From: Bacteroidota bacterium
Lineage (GTDB): Bacteria > Bacteroidota > Bacteroidia > Sphingobacteriales > Sphingobacteriaceae
Direction: 5' to 3'
NCBI GenBank assembly: GCA_026224775.1
Contig: JAMFRP010000001.1
Location: 52,467 to 116,466 of the forward strand
DNA length: 64,000 bases
The position numbers were made by a program, and so were the translations under genes. The notes beneath the pieces were generated by a model. The model did no database searches. It was given only the letters and a program-made list of their open reading frames with translations, and was not told the DNA's origin. Each line of letters starts with the position of its first letter. The first letter of the stretch is position 1. Of this stretch, positions 44,818-51,884 are shown piece by piece.

Positions 44818-45234
44818 ATGGCCGGCTACATCACCCTACTGGAGTTTTTGGAATCGCTGAGCCCGGAAGACCGGGATAAAGCAATTGGTTACTATTTAGG
44901 AAAGCTACCGGGACCGCCACCTACTCTAATGAAAAGAACCTCCGTGAAAATATCGAACCTGGGAACAGTGGAAGAGATCATGGAGCGAATCAGGCAGGCT
45001 ACAGGCTATTCAATGGATAGCTTGTCGGCAGAAAATATCGCCCGGCAAATGGTGGAGGAACGGGATAACTGGCTTGCCGTTTCCGCGCTTATCGAGCCGC
45101 ACAAAACATTTTTAGAAAATTTACAGCCAAGGCCGACACCGGATAAGTTTGAAGAATTGCTGCATTTGGGCCGGTTTGTTTATACCGCAGTAAATTATCA
45201 ACCGTTGTCGTGTGTGAATCTAATTATAGCCTAA
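44818..45234 (+). CDS. Hypothetical protein, third gene of SEC-C/HEPN operon
   Basis: 138 residues, soluble, starting 2 nt after the HEPN gene. Visible features are an N-terminal LLEFLESLSPEDRDKAIGYYLGKLPGPPP segment, a central helical region (VEEIMERIRQATGYSMDSLSAENIARQMVEERDN) and a C-terminus ending in hydrophobic residues (SCVNLIIA). I do not recognise the family. The tight spacing argues that it is a component or immunity partner of the upstream pair. The end could be truncated, since the last residues look unlike a natural terminus. Confidence 0.6.
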   Translation: MAGYITLLEFLESLSPEDRDKAIGYYLGKLPGPPPTLMKRTSVKISNLGTVEEIMERIRQATGYSMDSLSAENIARQMVEERDNWLAVSALIEPHKTFLENLQPRPTPDKFEELLHLGRFVYTAVNYQPLSCVNLIIA

Positions 45235-45378
45235 CGGCATTAGTTTGTGTCATGTGGTTGTGGCAATAGGGCAATGCAAATAGCGCTTCTTTTTTTTAAA
45301 TAAACTAAACTGGGACATTACTCATTGATGGGGAGATAATATTTACTAATTTTATACCATTACCTAACCATCCTTTTA

Positions 45379-45774
45379 ATGAAGCCTCTAATTTTAGATT
45401 TTAAAATACCCAGGCAGGAGGAACTAAATCCTGTTAATTATACCTATGACCCGTTTGAAGCCTTGAACGTGATTTGGGCCAATGGTATAAAAAAGCCATT
45501 TATTGATATTGACGCCAGCGATGTTGAATTGCTGACAAAAACCAAGGTTGAGCGGGAACGTGACGACGACCAATTCCTCAGCGAATTAGGATCTAAGACG
45601 GAAGTGCGCCGGGAACGAGATGACCGCCATGACATTATTCTGGAAATGATGACGAAAACATTAACAGCTGGGGAAAGAGACGACCGGGATAATGAAATGC
45701 TTGAAATGATGACCAAGACACGCGCGCAAATAGAAAGAGACGATGAGTATTTTGATCATTACCAGCAAAATTGA
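45379..45774 (+). CDS. Graspetide-like RiPP precursor with four core repeats
   Basis: 131 residues. Residues 1-50 look like a leader (LILDFKIPRQEELNPVNYTYDPFEALNV). The rest holds four repeats at 19-20-residue spacing: TKTKVERERDD (53-63), SKTEVRRERDD (72-82), TKTLTAGERDD (92-102) and TKTRAQIERDD (112-122). Each offers Thr/Ser/Lys donors and Glu/Asp acceptors, as in graspetides (omega-ester or amide cross-linked peptides). The next gene is an MvdD-like ATP-grasp ligase whose start overlaps the last 32 nt. The repeat logic and context strongly suggest a substrate of that enzyme. I cannot match the pattern [TS]KTx4ERDD to a known graspetide group from memory. Confidence 0.82.
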   Translation: MKPLILDFKIPRQEELNPVNYTYDPFEALNVIWANGIKKPFIDIDASDVELLTKTKVERERDDDQFLSELGSKTEVRRERDDRHDIILEMMTKTLTAGERDDRDNEMLEMMTKTRAQIERDDEYFDHYQQN

Positions 45775-46708
45775 TATTACCTCGGATTTTGTTGTTAAAA
45801 GCCTGAAGTTAAAAAATCTTGCATTTTATCGCCTAAATACCGGGGAAATAGGCAGATCGCTACAAATAACATTTGATTTTAATGCAAATAAATTTCTTGT
45901 ATTTGACAGGCAGATCAATCGTACAATTAATTTGTTGGATGTTAAGTCTGTATATTTTCGCCGTCCGGAAATCAACGATGAACTGGCCGATATTTCCGCT
46001 GGTGAACGTAATTTTGTGCGATCTGAAATATTATTTGTGCTCGAAGGAATTTATAAAATACTACGAAACGCATTTTGGATCAACACTGTTGAGGCCATCC
46101 GAAATGCGGAAAACAAAATTTTTCAGCAACTATTGGCTAAGCAACTTGAACTTCAAACTCCTGATTCCTTAATTACCAATGTTCCTTCCTATGCTCAAAA
46201 CTTTTATTTACAACACGATACAGCCTGCATAATTAAGCCTATTAAATCCGGTTTGGTCGAAGGAATAAACGAGGAAGGCGTCATTTTTACGAATAAAGTC
46301 GAAATTAATAGCGATAATGCGAAAAGAATAGGCGTTTGCCCTGTTTACTTACAAAACCTTATTGAAAAGGAAGGCGATGTTCGTATAACTGTGATAGGCA
46401 AGAGATTATTTCCGGCATTAATCCATTCACAAAATTCCGAAGAAGCACGTATTGACTGGCGAAAATCTACTTTGCCGCTGAAACATACGGTGTTGGAACT
46501 ACCACCAGAAATTGTTCAAAAATGTTTAGAGCTGACCAGCCTCTTAAAATTAAACTTCGCCGCCATTGATTTTATTTTGGATAAAAACGGCAACTTTATT
46601 TTTTTAGAAATTAATCCCAATGGTCAATGGGCCTGGATTGAAAAACAATTAAACTTTAATATTTCAGATGAGATCACGTCGCTCCTAGCTGAGGGCCAGC
46701 CTAATTAA
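45743..46708 (+). CDS. MvdD-like ATP-grasp peptide ligase (graspetide synthetase)
   Basis: 321 residues, the usual length. The N-terminus (MSILIITSKIDITSDFVVKSLK) and VYFRRPEIN are hallmarks of the microviridin/graspetide ligase N-domain. The ATP-grasp part shows CIIKPIKSG (Lys), VYLQNLIEKEGDVRITVIGKRLF and, near the end, the metal-binding FLEINPNGQWAWIE. It should use ATP to join side chains of the precursor into ester or amide rings in the cytoplasm. It overlaps the precursor gene by 32 nt and precedes a membrane-protein gene by 22 nt. Confidence 0.92.
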   Translation: MSILIITSKIDITSDFVVKSLKLKNLAFYRLNTGEIGRSLQITFDFNANKFLVFDRQINRTINLLDVKSVYFRRPEINDELADISAGERNFVRSEILFVLEGIYKILRNAFWINTVEAIRNAENKIFQQLLAKQLELQTPDSLITNVPSYAQNFYLQHDTACIIKPIKSGLVEGINEEGVIFTNKVEINSDNAKRIGVCPVYLQNLIEKEGDVRITVIGKRLFPALIHSQNSEEARIDWRKSTLPLKHTVLELPPEIVQKCLELTSLLKLNFAAIDFILDKNGNFIFLEINPNGQWAWIEKQLNFNISDEITSLLAEGQPN

Positions 46709-46730
46709 CTTTCGGGAGTTTTTATGGCCA

Positions 46731-47363
46731 ATGTTGGAACTGGATGAAGATGAGGAAGAACAGAAGGATGAAAATGGCGATAAGAAAAAGAAACCTGACT
46801 TTAAACTTCATCTGTCCGATGAAAATTTAACACAGGCATTTGAGTTGATCCGTAATGTACAGGAAGCGGAAGATGACCGAAGGAAAACCATTGAATCAAA
46901 GGCCTCACTTTATATTAACACTATCGGTGTTAGCACTTCAGTAGTAGTAGCTTCGAGTGCATTAATTACCGGCAATAGCGATAATAACCTGACAATCAAA
47001 ATTTCGGTTTTTTTATCATTCATATTGTCAATTTACACTTTCCGGACGGTATGGTTTTCTGTAAAAGCGCTTGACCGCGGGGCTTATAACCTTATGGGAA
47101 TCAAAGAGATTAACTTCAAGGGTAATAAAAACGACTACGACTGGCACTTAATTACCTCCCTGGCAAATAAAATAACTGCTAATTACGATACTATTAATAC
47201 CAAGGTGGATAATTTTATCCTGGCTCAAGAATATTTTAAAAGGGCTATTGCAATAATTTGCATTTATGCATTTGTCATTCTTATGATAAGTTTTTTTATC
47301 AAAACTAAGCCGGAACAAGAAAAACCAGTGAATATAAAATGTGTTCATATAACTAAACCTTAA
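46731..47363 (+). CDS. Three-TM membrane protein of the graspetide operon
   Basis: 210 residues. An acidic then basic N-terminal segment (LELDEDEEEQKDENGDKKKK) precedes the segment RKTIESKASLYINTIGVSTSVVVASSALI. A second span follows (IKISVFLSFILSIYTFRTVWF), and a third lies near the C-terminus (AIAIICIYAFVILMISFF). The 'SKA' helix feeding a membrane hairpin recalls PycTM/SLATT-type membrane effectors of defence systems, but this is only resemblance. It could also serve in export or immunity for the peptide. The ATG at 46724 runs into a stop after eight codons, so 46731 is the start. Confidence 0.78.
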   Translation: MLELDEDEEEQKDENGDKKKKPDFKLHLSDENLTQAFELIRNVQEAEDDRRKTIESKASLYINTIGVSTSVVVASSALITGNSDNNLTIKISVFLSFILSIYTFRTVWFSVKALDRGAYNLMGIKEINFKGNKNDYDWHLITSLANKITANYDTINTKVDNFILAQEYFKRAIAIICIYAFVILMISFFIKTKPEQEKPVNIKCVHITKP

Positions 47364-47365
47364 AG

Positions 47366-48331
47366 ATGAAAAGTTACTTTGGTTCAGGTGTAACATGTAT
47401 CTATCTTGACCAATTTGCGGCCAGCAATTTACTTGATAATCCCCCAAATGAACTTTGGCAAAAGACCAGCGATTTGCTATTCAAGAGACTAAAGGAAGGA
47501 AGAATAATTTGTCCAGTACCACCGGAGCATTTCCTGGAATCAGCCAATAAAAACCGCGCATCAGCATTTGCTATGGACAAACGATTTGCTGAAGTCGGGC
47601 ATGGGCTAGCTTTTCGTTTAGAAGTGTTCATGACAGCTGACCAGATTATTGCGCTATTACGCGGAACCCCTCTAACCAAAGATTCTTTTTGCAATCGGCT
47701 GGCTCGACCTGATACGCTAACAAAGTCGGGCGCTTTTGAGGATTTTAAGGCCAAGCACGAATTACTAAAGAGTCAAATTGACGAAGCTACCATTGGGCAA
47801 AACGTGGTAAGGGAAATTACGCGCAAAAAGAAATTTTCCGCTGTACAGATGGCACCCATACTTTCAGTATTGAAAAAGCGTGAAATGAAGCCTTTTTATG
47901 ACCTGCTTGATGAAGTTATCAATAACGGGAGATTTGTTAGTAAAGGTGTAAAATTCGCGTCAGGAGAGGTTATCCATTGGGCCGATTATGTGATGCAGGT
48001 ACTAATGGCTCATCACAATATGACCAGGTGGGAAGCAGTTTATTTGAAAGATATTGTCCATCGTACGGGTTCTGACCGTATACCTTGTCTTGATATTCGC
48101 CATACCCTGACCGTAAATCTCGCCGGCGAACATAAAAACGAAAGCGTTAATGATCATATTGACATTATGCGGCTTTCGACTGGATTGCCCCCTGCCGACC
48201 TTTTGTTTACTGATAAGCAACGTAAGTTTGAACTACTGCAAACGGGACTCGCCGAAAAATATGGGACTAAGATATTTTCAGGAACGAGTGCAGATCTTCA
48301 CGAATTTTATGATGTACTCGAAAATCTGTAA
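47366..48331 (+). CDS. PIN-like domain protein
   Basis: 321 residues, starting 2 nt after the membrane-protein gene. Acidic motifs match a PIN-like nuclease: an Asp in IYLDQFAASNLLD at the N-terminus, a Glu in PPEHFLESAN, and near the C-terminus NDHIDIMRLSTGLPPADLLFTDKQRK, with Asp residues at the expected ends of strands. The centre is a helical insertion of about 150 residues. It probably cuts RNA or acts as a toxin-like effector. It closes the graspetide operon. The fold call is from motif reading only. Confidence 0.72.
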   Translation: MKSYFGSGVTCIYLDQFAASNLLDNPPNELWQKTSDLLFKRLKEGRIICPVPPEHFLESANKNRASAFAMDKRFAEVGHGLAFRLEVFMTADQIIALLRGTPLTKDSFCNRLARPDTLTKSGAFEDFKAKHELLKSQIDEATIGQNVVREITRKKKFSAVQMAPILSVLKKREMKPFYDLLDEVINNGRFVSKGVKFASGEVIHWADYVMQVLMAHHNMTRWEAVYLKDIVHRTGSDRIPCLDIRHTLTVNLAGEHKNESVNDHIDIMRLSTGLPPADLLFTDKQRKFELLQTGLAEKYGTKIFSGTSADLHEFYDVLENL

Positions 48332-48368
48332 TTCATTTATGCTTTCTAAATCGAGGCCATCGTGACTT

Positions 48369-48983
48369 TCACCAGGGTAATTCTCTCTCTTTTTCATCTT
48401 CACCAAGTTCGCCTTCATTATCGTCAGGCTGGCTTTCGTTTAAACGATAATTCATCTTCAGAAAAAGTAACACGTTTAAGTCAGTGTCAGCAGGGAAGAT
48501 AGCATAAAGCTGTTGAACAGGATAATACTTAACAGCGTATCCTGGGTGATCTTTAACAAGCGTCGAAAGGCGCTTCCAAACCTTAGTAGCTTCTTCAACC
48601 CTGTTCTCTGCGTCGTAGATTTGAAAATTTGGAGCAATCAGTGCAGGCACACTGGAAAAAAGGGGAATATTAAAATACTGTACCCATTTTAGAATTAAGC
48701 TTTCAGGAATACCTTTTTTTCTGATTCCGTTATCACTATAAATTTCATTCACGACTTGACCTGCCTTTATCTTTTTTTCGCTGTCCCTTATTGGTATTAT
48801 ATTTAAATGAAACCCCCAGTTGGGCTTTTCCTCGTTTGCTTTTGCAACGATCACCCAGCATTCGGAATCGTTAGGATGGGTGACTTCACCAATGGCAAAT
48901 GGAAAAGTGTAATTTTCCCCAAATGCGTAAGTATTAATATTATCAACTTTAATTATTGTCTGAATATCCGAGAAACCAATCAT
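48369..48983 (-). CDS. Hypothetical protein paired with a PIN gene
   Basis: 204 residues, soluble, ending in an acidic tail (NESQPDDNEGELGEDEKERELPW). There is no recognised domain; it is moderately aromatic with GVTHPNDSEC-like beta segments. It begins 33 nt downstream of the PIN-domain gene on the same strand, so both are probably one transcript. The position suggests an antitoxin or partner for the PIN protein, but antitoxins usually precede their toxins, so the role is open. Confidence 0.65.
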   Translation of the reverse strand: MIGFSDIQTIIKVDNINTYAFGENYTFPFAIGEVTHPNDSECWVIVAKANEEKPNWGFHLNIIPIRDSEKKIKAGQVVNEIYSDNGIRKKGIPESLILKWVQYFNIPLFSSVPALIAPNFQIYDAENRVEEATKVWKRLSTLVKDHPGYAVKYYPVQQLYAIFPADTDLNVLLFLKMNYRLNESQPDDNEGELGEDEKERELPW

Positions 48984-49016
48984 TTTTGATTTACTAAAAT
49001 GCGAATATGATGCGCA

Positions 49017-49463
49017 TTAAACGTTACGCATAAAATCGTCAAACAAGATCGATTTTATTCCGACACTTTGCGCACGCGTTCTAAATTTTTTATCGTTGGT
49101 AATTAAAACCAACCCATTGACTTTTGCAACGTCCCCAATAAGCGCATCTTTCCATCGCTTTTTGTTTGTCGCGTTACCAGTTAATAATTTGCAGGTATCG
49201 CTAATATCATCAATCCAGGGTTGATTATCATCCCAATAAAAATCATCCATCCATATTCCGGATGCAAGATTAAGCCGGATTGGTTTTAAATTTTCTATAA
49301 TCGCAAGCAGTTGAAATCTTTTATCCTGGTTGGGGGTGTTTTTTAATTCACTTATTTGTGCATTCGTAACATACATTTCTCCCTTTTTTCGTATCAACTC
49401 AAGACTGATGTGGTCTTTCAATATTGCATCGAAAATATTAGTGTCCAAGATGAATTTTAACAT
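49017..49463 (-). CDS. PIN-domain protein (putative toxin RNase)
   Basis: 148 residues, the usual VapC-like length. The four acidic positions are present: Asp in MLKFILDTNIFD, Glu in AQISELKN, Asp in WKDALIGDVAKVNG, and Asp in VLITNDKKFRTRA. PIN proteins cut structured RNA such as tRNA or rRNA. No antitoxin gene lies upstream on the minus strand; a 204-residue gene follows instead. It is the last gene of the element, about 180 bp from attR. Confidence 0.87.
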   Translation of the reverse strand: MLKFILDTNIFDAILKDHISLELIRKKGEMYVTNAQISELKNTPNQDKRFQLLAIIENLKPIRLNLASGIWMDDFYWDDNQPWIDDISDTCKLLTGNATNKKRWKDALIGDVAKVNGLVLITNDKKFRTRAQSVGIKSILFDDFMRNV

Positions 49464-49648
49464 TGATTTGCAATCAAAATCATGGATAGTGTTTAAAACT
49501 AAAAGTACGGTTTCTTAAATTAAGTTTTTGGCAAAATACGTTACAAATACGTTACGAAAATTTGCAAATACACAAAAATATTCTTAAATTGTGCCTTATA
49601 AACCCCGTAAGGCGGTTTTTCCGGTTTCAAAAAACACTCAGTAAAGGC

Positions 49649-49694
49649 CTGAAAATCCTTGTGTCCCTGGTTCGAATCCAGGTGGTACCACAAA
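49649..49694 (+). repeat. attR: second copy of tRNA-Phe 3' end
   Basis: 46 bp identical to 7274-7319, from the anticodon loop through TACCACAAA. With one mismatch the match extends left to 49643. There is no 5' half of a tRNA here. This marks the right end of the element. Confidence 0.93.
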
Positions 49695-49702
49695 CATTGT
49701 AG

Positions 49703-49735
49703 ACCTCTTAGGTAGCCCTAAGGGGTCTTTTTTAT
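49703..49735 (+). terminator. Terminator downstream of attR
   Basis: A 12-bp stem with one G-U pair, AGACCTCTTAGG and CCTAAGGGGTCT, a 4-nt loop, then a T run. It is probably the chromosome's own tRNA-Phe terminator before insertion. Between 49736 and 50161 I see no gene, only AT-rich DNA that must hold the promoter of the next gene. Confidence 0.85.
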
Positions 49736-50161
49736 GCTATAATGTGTCATTTCACGCTCTAAACGAAGTTTGTTAAGTTAATTGACTTCTTCTTGCGATG
49801 GCGTTCTTGTCTGCTGTCTGTATCGTTTTAACGGGTTTTAGTGTGAGTTTGGCGTATTTTTGGCACGTTTGTTAATGGCTTATGAAGGGTGAAAACTTTT
49901 TTGGATATGAATTAGTGTGTTACACTTCTTCAATAAAAGAGGTTCTTAATACCCCTTTTTTGCAACTGTAGCAAATTGGATTATTGAGGAATAATGCTTT
50001 TGCCCCGAACCGGAATGCTTCGAAGTTTTTACAACGGTAAAAAATATTCTGAGAATATACATTAACCATAAATTCTTGGTAACAACTTGGTTACAATGAT
50101 ACTTTGCTGCTAATATTCAGTCTATTGTATAAATTAATACAGCAATTAAAAACTAATCACA

Positions 50162-50494
50162 ATGAAAAAATTATTATTCCTGCTGCTTTTTGCAGCACCA
50201 GTGTTTTCAAGGGCACAAACTGATACCTCAGCTCATAAACAAAAAGTGGCCTATTGTATTGCGGAGATAACTTCCGATGGATCAAAATATGATATGATGT
50301 TTGATGACGGATCAACGCTAAAAAAAGATGGCATAAAGGTAAAGGACACTAATGGCAAAATAATTGTATTTAATTCTAAAATTAGCGCATTGAATTATGT
50401 ATCTCAGCTTGGCTGGAGATTGGTCTCCTCCTACACCGTACCGGGTATTTTGTACGATGTTGCGTTTGTTTTTGAACGTCCAGTGGCTCAATAG
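50162..50494 (+). CDS. Small secreted protein
   Basis: 110 residues with a clear signal peptide (MKKLLFLLLFAAPVFSRAQ). The mature part of about 90 residues is probably a small beta-rich domain (KYDMMFDDGSTLKKDGIKVKDTNGKIIVF ... WRLVSSYTVPGILYDVAFVFERP). Short periplasmic proteins of this kind are common in Bacteroidota. No function is assigned. It lies between attR and a terminator. Confidence 0.75.
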   Translation: MKKLLFLLLFAAPVFSRAQTDTSAHKQKVAYCIAEITSDGSKYDMMFDDGSTLKKDGIKVKDTNGKIIVFNSKISALNYVSQLGWRLVSSYTVPGILYDVAFVFERPVAQ

Positions 50495-50568
50495 TATTGT
50501 TTTTCGGTTACGATGCCCTATCCTCTAACTTCTTCAATTCAAGAATTAAACATGGCACCACAAAAAAC

Positions 50569-50602
50569 AAAAAGCCTATTTTCTAATGAAAATGGGCTTT
50601 TT
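50569..50602. terminator. Terminator between convergent genes
   Basis: The stem AAAAAGCCTATTTTC and GAAAATGGGCTTTTT, with one G-U pair and loop TAAT. Directly before it, CATGGCACCACAAAA resembles the 3' end of a tRNA gene. Confidence 0.75.
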
Positions 50603-50639
50603 GGCGTTTTTAGGCATGTTTTTTAATCAATTCTTCATA

Positions 50640-51599
50640 TTAAACTGATTTCCTGGCATGCGGGCAACTCAATATCTTTTCAATAGAGCCTGCCAAAAGG
50701 TCCTCGGGGCCTTTTAAGGCATCTGCGATCACAGCATTAGTTGGGAAAATCATAGCTGCTGCAACATTGTCCTGAATTATCCGTGCCAGGTTATCAAGAG
50801 CGACGGCGACGGTGTCCTCTGCAAACGAAGCCATAGATATCGTGATAAGTTGCGAATCTACATTATCCTGATCCATCATTTGCTTAACGATCAGCCAATT
50901 TTGATTCTTCACTTCAGTCGTCCATATCGCCAGGATAATAGAATACAAATTCTTCCATTGTTTGGGCCCCAACTCTTCACGCCATCTTTTAAGTAAGGCT
51001 TCAACACCGGTGATCTGTGCCTCTGCAGCAAAGTTCATATTAGTGGCGATAGCCGACGCAATCTGGCTGGTGAAGTTTTCAAACTGATCAATGGTAAATG
51101 TTTTTGTTGCCACCGCCCGGTCAATAAAATCCATCCCTCCTTTAATGACTTTGGTACAGGATACCAGTGCCTTTTCCGGTAATCCGGCCCCTGGCAAATT
51201 AGCTAGCGCCACTGCCAACACAGCATGGAATTCCATAAGCGGCTTTACCCATTCCGCAGCTTCCGGTTGATCAAGATAAGGTGCAATGATCACGTAAATG
51301 CCAAGCGGTGTGTGGCTAACCGATTTCATCAGCTGGAAAATTGGCGAAACGGGGTTTACCGTTTCACTTCTTCCCTCGTAAACGAGCGTAAAAATGCCAC
51401 CCGAGCCATCACTTTGAACAACGAGGACAGGGCTAAGCTGTAAAATTAGCTGCGTTTTTAAACTATCATAATTAGTTTGCATGGTACTGTCTATATTATA
51501 GACCGCATTTCGAGCCCGCACTAGCGGGTTGGAATTGAAAGCGACCATAGCGAGGTCATGAGCTTTGATTGGTGTAGTTGAATTAGTGTAAGATTCCAT
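50640..51599 (-). CDS. Hypothetical protein
   Basis: 319 residues. No signal peptide or membrane span is visible. The composition is helical with many Ala, Asn and Thr residues (for example MKSVSHTPLGIYVIIAPYLDQPEAAEWVKPLMEFHAVLAVALANLPG). It ends in SCPHARKSV with no evident metal motif. It stands alone on the minus strand between two terminators, each preceded by a tRNA-3'-end-like sequence. I do not recognise the family. The length and normal codon use support a real gene. Confidence 0.65.
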   Translation of the reverse strand: MESYTNSTTPIKAHDLAMVAFNSNPLVRARNAVYNIDSTMQTNYDSLKTQLILQLSPVLVVQSDGSGGIFTLVYEGRSETVNPVSPIFQLMKSVSHTPLGIYVIIAPYLDQPEAAEWVKPLMEFHAVLAVALANLPGAGLPEKALVSCTKVIKGGMDFIDRAVATKTFTIDQFENFTSQIASAIATNMNFAAEAQITGVEALLKRWREELGPKQWKNLYSIILAIWTTEVKNQNWLIVKQMMDQDNVDSQLITISMASFAEDTVAVALDNLARIIQDNVAAAMIFPTNAVIADALKGPEDLLAGSIEKILSCPHARKSV

Positions 51600-51811
51600 G
51601 ATAAGGTTTTTAGGTTATGAAACAATAACAAGACGAATACTGGTTTAAGGCTCAGTAAAGAATGAAACTGCTGTATTTTGGTAATGTACGACTTTATTTT
51701 TTTTCTAAAACACGAAACTGAAAAGGTGGTTTAGAAAATAGCTCTTTAGTGGCTAACCGGCAGCTTACCTTGTGAGGCTGATTTAGGGTTGAACTACAAT
51801 TGTGGTATCAC

Positions 51812-51847
51812 AAAAAAGCTCCTTAGTTAACTCTAAGCAGCTTTTTT
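51812..51847. terminator. Terminator with tRNA-like sequence in front
   Basis: Outer stem AAAAAAGCT/AGCTTTTTT and inner stem CTTAG/CTAAG. The preceding 30 nt (GGTTGAACTACAATTGTGGTATCACAAAA) resemble a decayed tRNA T-arm and acceptor end. Nothing else is identifiable in 51600-51884. Confidence 0.65.
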
Positions 51848-51884
51848 GTTTTAAAGTGTCTTTATAATCAGTAAGTTCAGTTTT

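Larger units (their letters stand above)
7274..49694. mobile_element. Integrative element in tRNA-Phe, about 42.4 kb
   Basis: The element is bounded by exact 46-bp direct repeats of the tRNA-Phe 3' end, with a tyrosine recombinase directly inside the intact-tRNA side. This is the standard layout of a tRNA-targeting genomic island. Cargo includes detoxification and efflux genes, a Fic protein, SEC-C and HEPN proteins, a graspetide-like RiPP operon and PIN proteins. No relaxase, type IV secretion or replication gene is visible. A truncated PRTRC ThiF gene suggests a plasmid or conjugative ancestor or an internal older insertion. Mobility may therefore depend on a helper. The boundaries are confident; present-day mobility is not. 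Confidence 0.88.

Noticed and set aside
7320..49642. Integrative and conjugative element
   Set aside because: No relaxase, coupling protein or type IV secretion gene is visible, so only the term integrative element is supported.
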